Part shown: positions 16,299 to 26,000 of the stretch, in pieces
Numbering within the stretch: position 1 is the stretch's first letter
Layout: every line of letters starts with the position of its first letter
Origin: Echinicola vietnamensis DSM 17526
GTDB lineage: Bacteria > Bacteroidota > Bacteroidia > Cytophagales > Cyclobacteriaceae
Direction: 5' to 3'
DNA length: 64,000 nt
Assembly: GCF_000325705.1 (NCBI RefSeq)
Contig: NC_019904.1
Coordinates: 5,439,501 to 5,503,500, forward strand
Notes under the pieces: model-generated
Told to the model about the DNA's origin: nothing
What the model saw: the letters and a program-made list of their open reading frames with translations, nothing else
Database searches by the model: none
Made by a program: the position numbers and the translations under genes

Positions 16299-16883
16299 AT
16301 GGAACAAGCCGCTTACCTGACCACTTGGATCGGATCCAAGATCAAAGACATACGGAAATCCCATAAATTGAAACTGGGGGACTTGGCTGATAAAAGTGGC
16401 ATCAGCATCGCCATGCTGAGCAAGATCGAAAATGGCCGGGTTTTCCCTACCTTGCCCTCACTGATCCAAGTCCTGGACACCCTTGATGTAGACCTCAACG
16501 AGTTCTTTGCCGACCTCAAGGCCAACAATGAATTTCCCGGGTATATTTTCAAGAAGCGGGAGGAATATACCGCTATCAAAAAAGAAGAAGAGGCGGTTGG
16601 ATTCCACTACCAATTTATCCTCAACCATAAAATAGAACGTTCGTCCATGGAAATTTCCCTGCTGACGGTCAAGCCCAATGCCCAACGGGCTCCGGTGGCT
16701 TCCGATGGATTCGAATACCTATATCTGGTAAAGGGATCCATACAATATCAGCTTGGAGAAAACACCTTTGACATGGAGGAAGGGGATTCGCTCTTCTTTG
16801 ACGGAAACATTCCCCATGTCCCCATCAACAGCACCCAAGTAGATGCCATGCTCTTGGTCATTTATTTTATCGCACTGCACTAA
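16299..16883 (+). CDS. XRE-cupin transcriptional regulator
   Basis: 194 residues: an XRE helix-turn-helix (residues about 13-68; LKLGDLADKSGISIAMLSKI, RVFPTLPSLIQVLDTL) followed by a C-terminal cupin_2 barrel (about 115-190; YLYLVKGSIQYQLGE, MEEGDSLFFDGNIPHVPIN). Cupin regulators of this build usually sense a small catabolic substrate. It starts the plus-strand gene row (12 bases to the next gene) and faces the DUF5690 transporter, so it likely controls both. Confidence 0.9.
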   Translation: MEQAAYLTTWIGSKIKDIRKSHKLKLGDLADKSGISIAMLSKIENGRVFPTLPSLIQVLDTLDVDLNEFFADLKANNEFPGYIFKKREEYTAIKKEEEAVGFHYQFILNHKIERSSMEISLLTVKPNAQRAPVASDGFEYLYLVKGSIQYQLGENTFDMEEGDSLFFDGNIPHVPINSTQVDAMLLVIYFIALH

Positions 16884-16895
16884 GTTCCTGAACCG

Positions 16896-17972
16896 ATGAA
16901 CGCAAGCCCCGCCAAAGCCATGCTCTTCACTGCAGCCAACACTCCTTTCTCTTCCTTGTCCGTGGCATTCCCTTCCCTACAAAAGGGTGAAATATTGGTC
17001 AGAAACCTCTATGCGACCATTTGTGCCAGCGACCTGCATACGTTTCACGGTCGCAGAAAGTCCTGTCACCACAGTGTCCTGGGCCATGAAATTGTCGGCA
17101 GGATTGAAGCATTGGCCGAGGAAGGCGCGAAGGATTATCACGGCAGGCCTTTAGAAAAGGGTGACCGGATTACTTGGTCTGTCTATGCCCATGATCCGGC
17201 GTCCCCTACTTCCCTAAAAGGGTTTCCGCAAAAGTCCGAGGACCTGTACAAGTATGGGCACGAACAGATCGACGATCATTACCAACTGAATGGAGGATTT
17301 TCCACGCATTGCCATTTGAGAAAAGGCACCAGCCTATTTAAGCTTCCCGAAGCGCTTACCGACCGGGAGGCTGCCCCGCTAAACTGTACCCACGCCACCA
17401 TAGCAGGTGCCATGCGCCTAGCTGGTAGCCTATCGGGAAAGACCGTATTGGTCAATGGAGCTGGAATGCTGGGACTTTCTGCCTGTGCCATGGCGAAGGA
17501 AAAGGGCGCCTCCCACGTCTGGGCATGTGACCTCTCCATCGAAAAGGCAACGCACGCCAAGGCATTTGGTGCAGACACGGCCTTTGAAGCGGAAAGCAAG
17601 GATGTCCCTCACCGGATCTTTGGGCCGGACAAGGCCGATATCATCATCGAAACGTCCGGTATGCCCGAAGCCATGGAAAATTGCCTCCACATGCTTGGAA
17701 TTGGCGGGACCATCATTTTGGTAGGCGCAGTATTTCCACAAAGAAACCTCTCGATCAATGCGGAATTCCTGGTCCGGAACCTCTTGACCATAAAAGGCCT
17801 GCACAACTATATCCCCGAGGATTTGGCTACAGCCATTTCGTTTCTCACCAAGGCCAAAGCCAAGTATCCCTTCGATAGCCTGGTCGGAAGGGAATTCTCC
17901 TTGGAGCAGCTGGACAGTGCATTTGAAGCGGGAAGCCACGGGAAATATTACCGAGTAGGCGTCAAACCTTAA
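16896..17972 (+). CDS. Zinc-type alcohol dehydrogenase, phosphonate-cluster (HpnZ-like) type
   Basis: 358 residues, medium-chain dehydrogenase fold. Catalytic zinc ligands appear as Cys in ATICASDLHTF and His-Glu in VLGHEIVGRIE. The Rossmann motif is VLVNGAGMLGLSACAMAKEK (near 190). The segment where relatives carry four structural-zinc cysteines reads HDPASPTSLKGFPQKSEDLY, so that site appears to be lost. FPQKxxxLxKYGH is typical of the alcohol dehydrogenases proposed to work in phosphonate catabolism (TIGR03366). Neighbours are an FAD oxidase and a phosphonatase-like HAD, 13 bases apart. The substrate is not established. Confidence 0.82.
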   Translation: MNASPAKAMLFTAANTPFSSLSVAFPSLQKGEILVRNLYATICASDLHTFHGRRKSCHHSVLGHEIVGRIEALAEEGAKDYHGRPLEKGDRITWSVYAHDPASPTSLKGFPQKSEDLYKYGHEQIDDHYQLNGGFSTHCHLRKGTSLFKLPEALTDREAAPLNCTHATIAGAMRLAGSLSGKTVLVNGAGMLGLSACAMAKEKGASHVWACDLSIEKATHAKAFGADTAFEAESKDVPHRIFGPDKADIIIETSGMPEAMENCLHMLGIGGTIILVGAVFPQRNLSINAEFLVRNLLTIKGLHNYIPEDLATAISFLTKAKAKYPFDSLVGREFSLEQLDSAFEAGSHGKYYRVGVKP

Positions 17973-17985
17973 AAACGAACAAAAA

Positions 17986-19137
17986 ATGTATGACCTCATT
18001 GTAATCGGCGGCGGGGTATTAGGGGCTTTTCATGCCTACCATGCCTTGGAAGCTGGCCTTAAGGTAGCCTTGATAGAAAAGGACAAAGCCCCTCAAGATG
18101 CCACTACCCGTAATTTTGGGCAGGTGGTTCCCTCCGGCATGAACGGCAAATGGCAAAAGTTTGGACGTGAAAGCCTGCGCATCTACCAAAAACTACAGAC
18201 ACATTTTGACCTTTCCGTCAGGCAAAATGGAACGGTTTACCTTGCCTCGGACGAGGAAGAAATGCAGCTTATCGAAGAGCTCCACACCATCAATGGGCAA
18301 AACTGCTATCCTTCCCAACTGCTGGGCAAGCAGGCCTGTGTGGAGAAATACCCCGGACTGAAAACCGGCTACGTAAAAGGCGGGCTGTTTTTTCCTGATG
18401 AGGTGACTGTGGAGCCGCGCATCATGATCCACCGCTTGTTGGAATTTTTAAAATCAGAAAAAGGGCTCACGGTACTCCCCTCCACCACCGTCAAAGCCTG
18501 CGAACATGCCGGCAGCCACGTCAACGTAGAAACCGCCTGCGGCACCAAACTTTCCGCCGGAAAGGTGATCATCTGTAACGGCCGTGAATTCAAATTGCTC
18601 TATCCAGGCCTCTTCGCCAAAAGTGACCTTCAGGTCTCAAAACTCCAAATGATGCAGACCAAACCACAGGGAAAGGGATACCGGTTGCCCGGGTCCATCC
18701 TTACCGGGCTCTCTATTCGTCGCTATGAAGCTTTTGCAGAATGTCCGTCCTATGCTTCCATCAAAAGCCGTGAAGCCAAACAATCTCCCGAAAAGCAATG
18801 GGGCATCCACATCCTCTTCAAGCAGGCGGTGGATGGATCGGTAATTTTGGGTGACAGCCATCAGTATGCCGACGCCAAGGACATCGATGACCTGGGGCAT
18901 GACCTGGACATGGACATTGATAATTTTATGGTCAAAAAAGCCCAAGAAATCATCGAGCTGCCCACGTATCAAATTGCCCGTCGCTGGTTTGGGATGTACG
19001 CCCAATGTAAGGAGAAAGACCTCTTTCAGGAAACCATCGACAAGGACATCCATATTGTCACGGGAATTGGCGGCAAAGGGATGACCGGCAGTGCGGGCTT
19101 TGCCCAGGAAAATATTCGGAACATCTTTAATTTGTGA
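17986..19137 (+). CDS. FAD-dependent amine oxidoreductase (TIGR03364/HpnW-like)
   Basis: 383 residues. The N-terminal dinucleotide site is DLIVIGGGVLGAFHAYHALE, followed by the TIGR03364 hallmark ATTRNFGQVVPSGM (near 40-53). The C-terminus GIGGKGMTGSAGFAQENI closes the FAD site in the DAO/glycine-oxidase fold. Related enzymes in phosphonate clusters oxidise N-alkylated 2-aminoethylphosphonate to phosphonoacetaldehyde, which would feed the next gene. Its stop overlaps a GTG that could start the HAD gene, and the HAD ATG is three bases after the stop, so expression is tightly linked. Confidence 0.85.
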   Translation: MYDLIVIGGGVLGAFHAYHALEAGLKVALIEKDKAPQDATTRNFGQVVPSGMNGKWQKFGRESLRIYQKLQTHFDLSVRQNGTVYLASDEEEMQLIEELHTINGQNCYPSQLLGKQACVEKYPGLKTGYVKGGLFFPDEVTVEPRIMIHRLLEFLKSEKGLTVLPSTTVKACEHAGSHVNVETACGTKLSAGKVIICNGREFKLLYPGLFAKSDLQVSKLQMMQTKPQGKGYRLPGSILTGLSIRRYEAFAECPSYASIKSREAKQSPEKQWGIHILFKQAVDGSVILGDSHQYADAKDIDDLGHDLDMDIDNFMVKKAQEIIELPTYQIARRWFGMYAQCKEKDLFQETIDKDIHIVTGIGGKGMTGSAGFAQENIRNIFNL

Positions 19138-19139
19138 AC

Positions 19140-19817
19140 ATGAAAAACATCAAACTTGCCGTCCTCGACATGGCCGGAACCACCGTGGATGAAAATAACG
19201 TGGTGTACAAAACGGTCCAAAAAGTAATCAACGACAAAGGGTTTAACCTATCGTTAGCAGAAATATTGGCCCATGGGGCTGGCAAAGAGAAGCACCAGGC
19301 CATTATCGATGTTCTCCGGGAATGCACCGACGCCACGGACATCACGACCATTGCTGCCAGCGCTTTTGAAAACTTCAAACCGGAGCTGGAGCACGCCTAT
19401 GAACAGCTGGATGTCAAGTCATTTGATGGGGTACAAGCGGCCATAACCAGTCTCCGAAAAAGGGGGATTTATGTCGTACTGAACACCGGGTACAATACCC
19501 AAACGGCCACCTCCCTCCTGGGCAAACTCGGCTGGGAAATCGGCAAGGACATCGATGGCCTGATCACGTCAGATGATGTCACCAATGGAAGGCCTGCGCC
19601 TGACATGATCTTCAAAGCCATGGAGCTATGCCAGGTGACCGATCCCAAAACCGTCCTCAAAGCGGGCGATTCGACCATCGACATTGAAGAGGGCAAAAGG
19701 GCCGGGTGTGGTCTTACGGTCGGGGTCCTCACCGGAGCCCAAACCGCCAAACAACTGGAAAAGGCACAGCCTGACCATATTCTTTCCAGTGTCGCAGAAT
19801 TGGGCAAGATTTGCTGA
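19140..19817 (+). CDS. Phosphonatase-like HAD hydrolase (TIGR03351/PhnX-like)
   Basis: 225 residues from ATG 19140 (a GTG at 19134 is possible). HAD motif I reads LDMAGTTVDE: nucleophile Asp10 followed at +2 by Ala12, the phosphonatase pattern, instead of the DxD of phosphatases. The cap has HGAGKEKHQAI, which aligns by hand with the G-x-x-K-x-x-H of PhnX, so the Schiff-base Lys (Lys49) and the following His (His52) may both be present. Later motifs are VLNTGYN and AGDSTIDIEEG. It would cleave the C-P bond of phosphonoacetaldehyde or a similar aldehyde. Last gene of the row. Confidence 0.85.
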   Translation: MKNIKLAVLDMAGTTVDENNVVYKTVQKVINDKGFNLSLAEILAHGAGKEKHQAIIDVLRECTDATDITTIAASAFENFKPELEHAYEQLDVKSFDGVQAAITSLRKRGIYVVLNTGYNTQTATSLLGKLGWEIGKDIDGLITSDDVTNGRPAPDMIFKAMELCQVTDPKTVLKAGDSTIDIEEGKRAGCGLTVGVLTGAQTAKQLEKAQPDHILSSVAELGKIC

Positions 19818-20402
19818 TTTCAGGAGGTTCAGCCCACATTTTAAACATCAATGGCTTTCGGTCCATTCTTGTCAACAAATTGGTAAGTCACTGTTTACAC
19901 CAACTTCCAATCCGGATCACTGTCCCTACTGAATGGAGCTACGACTGAACCTCCCACCGTAACCCTATTTACAGCCCCTGAAAAATTGAAAATCATTGTT
20001 TTACCCAACAAACACTTAACATAACCCTGCATTTAGCGATCACCCCTGAACCCGGTTTGTGCATTAGGAATCGTAGTGAGAGTTGAAAGTGCAAGAAAAT
20101 CAGTTCGTTTGGAGGTTTAAGCATAGCATCGCTGCGGCTACCCCGAAAACTATAGCGAAGCGGCTGATTTTAAAGCAACTTCAGCTTGTAATACTTGTGC
20201 ACCGTGGTGAAGATAAGCTAATGCATATTACGGGTTGAACAGCATAAAAACTGAAATGGATTCCTCTCAACCTCAAATCAAAATTGACTTTTTCTTGAAC
20301 GATTTCTTTCGGGGAATCTCTAAAGGCCCGGATCCAGGACTGTTCTGTCCTAAGACAATGGAGGTCTGGCACACATCCAATGACAGGACAGATTATCCTT
20401 TC
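19818..20402. other. Intergenic region holding one repeat copy
   Basis: No convincing gene. The first 270 bases show nothing distinctive; 20088-20240 is one copy of the 152-bp repeat family. A plus-strand frame at 20235-20450 overlaps the methyltransferase end and looks spurious. Confidence 0.55.
20088..20240. repeat. Diverged 152-bp repeat, copy 1
   Basis: Begins AGTGCAAGAAAAT and ends around CACCGTGGTGAAGATAAGCT plus about 20 bases. Copy 2 (39654-39805) has the same first 13 bases, a GTGTACCACGGCGTAGATAAGCTT block at the same offset, CGGCTG-TTT in the middle, and almost the same length. Both lie at the 3' side of minus-strand genes. Confidence 0.55.
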
Positions 20403-21137
20403 TTACCCCTGCTTTCTGATGTAGGCATGGGAAGCCGGACCACCAAATAAGGTAATAACCTCTTCTGGCTTGTCGCTGAAAAATTCATCCACTGCCAATC
20501 CCACTCCCGGGTTGATCTGATGAAGTTTATGGATCCGGCTCAGTTCATCCGCCATTTCTGGGTCAAAATAGTCCATAAAAACACCAATTCCTCCTGGGGT
20601 CAACCGTGGATACACCTCGGCCAAACACGCCAACACTATTTTTTTGTGCAGCATCGGATCATCTCCACACCCACAATCAATATGGACAAAGGCGATGTTT
20701 TCGGGCAGCTGGCCGGACAGGGTGTCCTGGAAATACCCCTTATGGATTTCAGGACAGGTTAGACCGGCGGCAACAAAATTTTCTTTCAACAAGGAAAGCA
20801 CATCAACTGTTTCGGTAAATTTGATCTCAAAACTGTCAAAGACATGTAACCTTTTCCCATATCCAAACAGGGCATTCACCTTTTGAAAAAGCAAAGCACA
20901 CTGCCCTGTAAATGTGCCCACTTCCACCAGTTCTCCTTCCACCTCGTCCTGAAACACCCGTGTCAACAGGTGGAAAAAATTTATCCTTTGCTCCACGCTG
21001 CACATGTCGCGCATGGTGTCAAAATGGTGGTCCAGACGGAGTCCGACTTTTTTGAGGACCTTATTGGTCAGCACCAGGGATGGGGAAACCGCTTCCCTTC
21101 TGCTAAAAGGGGGATGGTTAATAAATAGGTTATCCAT
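20403..21137 (-). CDS. TylF/MycF-like class I SAM-dependent methyltransferase
   Basis: 244 residues. SAM-binding motif I is GELVEVGTFTGQCALLF (near 90), followed by RLHVFDSFE, an acidic metal-binding loop IAFVHIDCGCGDDP and LTPGGIGVFMDYFDPE, all typical of the TylF macrocin-O-methyltransferase family that modifies sugars. No sugar-biosynthesis genes are beside it; it stands alone between a repeat copy and the SusD gene. The substrate is unknown. Confidence 0.75.
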   Translation of the reverse strand: MDNLFINHPPFSRREAVSPSLVLTNKVLKKVGLRLDHHFDTMRDMCSVEQRINFFHLLTRVFQDEVEGELVEVGTFTGQCALLFQKVNALFGYGKRLHVFDSFEIKFTETVDVLSLLKENFVAAGLTCPEIHKGYFQDTLSGQLPENIAFVHIDCGCGDDPMLHKKIVLACLAEVYPRLTPGGIGVFMDYFDPEMADELSRIHKLHQINPGVGLAVDEFFSDKPEEVITLFGGPASHAYIRKQG

Positions 21138-21302
21138 AAGTTTTGGGTTTATTTCGATTAGCTACTGCTTGGGTGATGATATCGAAAACCTGAGGCGTGT
21201 CAAATAAAAGGGTGTTCAATAAGTTACCACTTTATTCCATTTTTCACAATCATATGCCTAAAAAACAGGGCAGCACCAATATTGGCGATATTTTTTTGAG
21301 CT

Positions 21303-21340
21303 AAAAAAAAGGAAGCGGGAACGAAATGTCCCCGCTTTCC
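21303..21340 (-). terminator. Terminator of the SusC-SusD operon
   Basis: Stem GGAAGCGGG / CCCGCTTTCC (21311-21319 and 21331-21340, one bulged base), preceded on the plus strand by eight A, which gives a T run after the hairpin on the minus strand. It begins six bases past the SusD stop. Confidence 0.85.
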
Positions 21341-21345
21341 AAGAA

Positions 21346-23016
21346 TTAATAATTAGGATTCTGTTCAGCCAAATCCGGCCCCACCATGTCCAAATAGGTT
21401 TGGGGGATGGGGAAGTATTCATGCTTTCCGGCCACAAAAGTCGCATTGACCAAATGTGACCTGATCTGTTTCTCCTCTTCCAAGTAGTGGTTCATGGTTT
21501 CAGCGGCCACGCCCCAGCGAACCAGGTCAAAGAACCGGTGGCCTTCCATGGCCAGCTCCAACCTTCTCTCCAAGCGCACCAGCTCTTGTGCCTGTGCTGC
21601 ATCTGTCCAAGGCTCGTCATACATGGCCACCCGGTAATTATCGGCAGGCTGATCGCTGTCCAGTTGGGTCACCACTTGACTTCCGGCTGCACGGCCCCTG
21701 ACTTCATTGACCGTGGCCCTGGCTCCTTCGAGATCGCCCAAGGCCACCTGTGCTTCGGCCTTCCAAAGCAACAAGTCAGCATAGCGGATGATATAGTAGT
21801 TCAAGGCACTGATATAAGGCCAAGTGGGCGTCTGCAAATCCGACAAGGCGGAAACGATCCGCTTTTTGGGCGCAAAAGGACCATAAGTAGCCAAATCACG
21901 AGCCCAAGAAGCTTCATAAAGGATGTCCAGGTCCAAGTAAGGGATTCCAGGCCTTCCCACCGTATGGTCAAGACGAGGATCCAAGAAGTCTCCTTCAGCC
22001 AGCTGATCCCCCAAGACGGGCATGCCCTCGGCATTGGTCTCAAAAGCATTGATCAGGTTCTGGCTGGGCCGGTGGAAACCGTACTGGTTATAATACGGTC
22101 CTCCCGGTGCAGAGAGCCGGTCACCGATACTCCCGTTATAGTTGCTGGGTTCGCCATCGTTTACGGAGTGCTGTACAGCAAAAATAATCTCTTCACTGTT
22201 GTCATTTTCCGGTAAAAAAACATCACGAAAGTGCGGCAAGAGTGCATACTTTCCTGAAGCGATCACTTCATTGGCCGCATCCAGACAAGCCTGCCATTTC
22301 TCCTGAAAGGCATAGGTCTTTGCCAAATAGGCCTTAGCGGCAAACTTATCGGGGCGACCTGCATCGGCTTGGTCTGCTGGCAGCATCTCAAAAGCCGCAT
22401 TGAAGTCCTCCTCTATCTTGCTCCACAGCTCTTCATCGGTCAAGGCGATGTTTCCCACATAATAATCATCCACCGTCTCGGCCTGCTCATCGATGTAAGG
22501 GACGTTGTGGTATATTTTCTTCAGCTCAAAATAGAAATGTCCCCTCAAAAACCGAAGCTCTCCCTCACGGGACTGCTTGAGGTCAGCATCGAATGATTCA
22601 CTGTTCTGCAGTAACCTAAGGGCATAATTGGCCCTTTTCACACCTTCATACAGCGCCAGCCATTTCCGGTTGACATCCGTAATGGTCGGGTTGGTATTGA
22701 AGATTTCCATTTGGTGGATCTGGTTTTGATCCCCGGTTCCGCCACCACCTTTGTAGGCATCATCGGAGATGGCATCCCCAAAGCTCCAATTGGAGGCGGG
22801 GCTGTTAAAGGCACTGGAGGCACCATCAAACTGGCCGTTCAAGATACTGTAAGAGGCGATGATGGCCCGCTCAATATTTTCCGGTTTGTTCATCTCATCG
22901 GGAGCCACTTCTCCGTAAGGCACTTCTTCCAGGTAATTGGAATCGCAGGCAGAAGTTCCCAACATCACAGCTGCCAATGCCAGGAATGTTATATTTTTTA
23001 TTGGTATGAATTTCAT
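21346..23016 (-). CDS. SusD/RagB-family outer-membrane nutrient-binding lipoprotein
   Basis: 556 residues with a lipoprotein signal (FLALAAVMLGTSACDSNYLE) and SusD features: EVPYGEVAPDEM at the start, LRFLRGHFYFELKKIYHNVP (TPR-like helices), LPENDNSEEIIFAVQHS, YYIIRYADLLLWKAEAQVAL, and the closing MEGHRFFDLVRWG plus KHEYFPIPQTYLDM. It binds the nutrient at the cell surface together with the SusC-like transporter encoded 12 bases upstream. No enzyme gene follows; the terminator is directly downstream, so the substrate cannot be deduced. Confidence 0.95.
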   Translation of the reverse strand: MKFIPIKNITFLALAAVMLGTSACDSNYLEEVPYGEVAPDEMNKPENIERAIIASYSILNGQFDGASSAFNSPASNWSFGDAISDDAYKGGGGTGDQNQIHQMEIFNTNPTITDVNRKWLALYEGVKRANYALRLLQNSESFDADLKQSREGELRFLRGHFYFELKKIYHNVPYIDEQAETVDDYYVGNIALTDEELWSKIEEDFNAAFEMLPADQADAGRPDKFAAKAYLAKTYAFQEKWQACLDAANEVIASGKYALLPHFRDVFLPENDNSEEIIFAVQHSVNDGEPSNYNGSIGDRLSAPGGPYYNQYGFHRPSQNLINAFETNAEGMPVLGDQLAEGDFLDPRLDHTVGRPGIPYLDLDILYEASWARDLATYGPFAPKKRIVSALSDLQTPTWPYISALNYYIIRYADLLLWKAEAQVALGDLEGARATVNEVRGRAAGSQVVTQLDSDQPADNYRVAMYDEPWTDAAQAQELVRLERRLELAMEGHRFFDLVRWGVAAETMNHYLEEEKQIRSHLVNATFVAGKHEYFPIPQTYLDMVGPDLAEQNPNY

Positions 23017-23028
23017 GGTGTCGTCAAG

Positions 23029-26000
23029 TTAAAATTTCACATTAAACCCAAGTGTAAACGTTCTGGATGGGGGATACACGCCCCTGTCCACGCCAATATC
23101 CAGGTTTCGGTTATTGGAAGAGTAGTTTTGCAGGCCAATCTCCGGAGTCATGCCCGAATAACTGGTAATGGTAAACACATTGGAGGCCTGTCCATAAACC
23201 CTCAGCTCCATTCCGCCCAGCATGCTTTGGGGAAAGGAATACCCCACTTGAAGGTTGTTCAACTTGAAGTAGCTGGCATTTTCGAGGTAATAAGACGATG
23301 GTCGGATATTCTCGTTTTCGTCATCGAGTGAAAGTCTTGGAATGTCGGTGTCGGTATTTTCCGGTGTCCACGCATCCAGCACCTCATTGGATTTATTATA
23401 AGCTGACTGGTTAAAGAACAAGGTCTTGTACTTGGTCAGGTTATAGATTTGCTGACCAAATGCCCCGTTAAAAAACAAGGCAAGGTCAAAGCCCTTGTAG
23501 TAGAAGTTGGTCGTAAAGCCAATGATGGCCTTTGGATGGGGCGAGCCAATGGCCGTCCGGTCATTGGCGTCCAAAACGCCATCGCCATTGATGTCCTTGA
23601 ACCGTAGGTCTCCGGGCTGTGCCTCTGGCTGGATGCCGTGGGCGGCCACTTCCTCGTCGGACTGGAAGATCCCCATGGACTCATAGCCAAAAAAGGTTCC
23701 GATCGGCTGCCCCACGATGGTCCTGGAGATCTCTTGGCCAAAATTCACACTGTGCAGGGACGATCCGGGAATCCCCAAGTAATCGATCCCGTCGGCCAGT
23801 TCCAAGAGCTCGTTTTTATAGAATGAATAATTCAATCCAACGGTGTAAAACACCTCTCCCGCACTGCCGTTGTATTTGGCGCCCAGTTCGAAGCCCCGGT
23901 TGCGCATTTTTCCACCATTGATCCACGTGCCATCATTGGTACCGCCGTAAGTCGGGGGAATCGGGGCATAGATCAGCAGGTCATCGGTCACCTTGTTGTA
24001 ATAGTCTGCGCTGACCTGCAAGCGCTCATCAAACATCGCCAAGTCCACACCTACACCACTTTGGGTAGTCACCTCCCAATTCAGGGAAGGATTGGCCACC
24101 CGTGTCTCCACCAGGCCAATGGCCACACTTTCCTGACTGCCATCTATGGCATAGTTGGAATAGGTTATGTTATTCTGGAAACTGGCCAACGTCGAATAAG
24201 AAGGCACCTGTTGGTTTCCTGTCTGGCCCCAACTGGCACGCAACTTCAACTCATCGACATTGGAACCCAGGTTTAAAAAATCCTCATTGCTGATCCTCCA
24301 GCCTGCGCTGAACGCCGGAAAAATATCCCATTTATTGTTTTCCAGTCGTGAAGTACCGTCATTTCGCAAGGTGGCCGAAAACAGGTACCGATCTTTCCAG
24401 TTGTAATTTACCTTGCCAAAGAAAGACAACAGGTTCCATTTGCTGGCATATCCGGAGTTTCGTTGGTTTTCGGTGCCATAGCTCAGGTAATGGAAATTGT
24501 CATCCTCATAGAGGAACTCCTGACGGGAGGCGCTTTTGGACTCAAAGTAATTTTCGATGGACTCCTGGCCCAGCAATACATCCAAGGTACCTTCTCCAAT
24601 TTTTCTGGAGTAATTCAAGGTATTGGTCCAGGCCATTTGGTAATAAAAGGAACTGTTATCGGAGAGGCTGTTTACGGCATTCAGGGAGAGAATCTCATCG
24701 TAAACCGGCGAAAATGCCCGCTGGAAATAGTTTTCATAGTCCATTCCCAAATTGGTCCTGAAAGAAAGGCCCTCGGCGAGCTTTGCCTCGGCAAACACGT
24801 TGCCCATCAGCTTTATACGGTTTTTGGTATTGTCCTTCCTGCGGTACAGATTTCCCAGTGGATTGCCGATATCATTGATGGGGTTACCGCCAAAGTTACC
24901 GTTGAGGTCCCTCACTGGGACGATGGAAGGAAATTGGAAGGCATCATAAACGATGCTTCCCAAGGAAGTATTGACCCCGACATCATTGGTACGGGTCAGG
25001 GAAGCGTTGAAGTTTTCTCCTACCTGAAGGAAATCCTTTACCTTATAATCGGAATTGAACCTGGCCGAAAACCGGTCGAATCCGGTATGTTTGATCACCC
25101 CTTCTTTGTTAAAATAGCCCAAGGTCATTACATGGCTCCCTTGGTCGCCTCCTTTGGAAAGGGTCAGGTTATAGGACTGCACAGGGGCCGTCTGAAAAAT
25201 CTCGTTCACCCAATCCACATCCGCAGCAGGAATGGTCTGTGCCTCATCCAGCCATTCGGGAATCACCGGACCATTGGGGTCCGAACCGTACACATCACTG
25301 GCAGGAGCCTTCCCGTCATTCTCTGATGCCTGCCACAGCATGTCGCCATATTCCTGGGCAGAAAGCATGCGAGGAAGGTTAAAGGCCTGCTGGATCCCAG
25401 TATAGGCATCAAAAGTTATCTGGGTCTCTTCTGATCTGCCTTTTTTGGTGGTGATGATCACCACGCCGTTGGCAGCCCTGGAACCATAGATGGAAGAGGC
25501 TGCGGCATCCTTCAATACTTGGAAAGATTCAATATCCTGGGGGTTGATGGTGTTGAGGCCATTGGTCACGGGAGTCCCATCGATGATGTACAGCGGATCA
25601 TTGTTGTTTACGGTGCCAAATCCCCGGATCCTGACCGTCACATTGCCGCCAGGGCCGTTATCGGAGAGCACCTGCACCCCGGGGGCACGGCCTGCCAGCA
25701 TATTTTCCACACTGGCGGAGGGAAGCGTCTTCATCTCGTCCACGTTCACCACGGAGACGGCACCGGTAAGGTCCTTCTTCTTCTGACTGTCATAGCCCAG
25801 TACGACCACTTCTTCCAGCAAACCTTCCTCTTCCCGCAGGTAAATGGTCAGGGTACTCTGATTTCCCAAGGCCACTGTTTTGGCTTCATAGCCCAAAAAG
25901 GACACCTGTAAGGCAGTCGCATCATCCGGTACATCAAGGCTGAAATGGCCATCCAGGTCTGTGATGGTACCTTGGGAGGTCCCTTGCACGATTACCGTCG

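Noticed and set aside
21487..22215. 242-codon plus-strand frame opposite SusD
   Set aside because: Antisense shadow; the minus strand has full SusD features.
24463..25326. 287-codon plus-strand frame opposite SusC
   Set aside because: Antisense shadow of a well-supported SusC gene.
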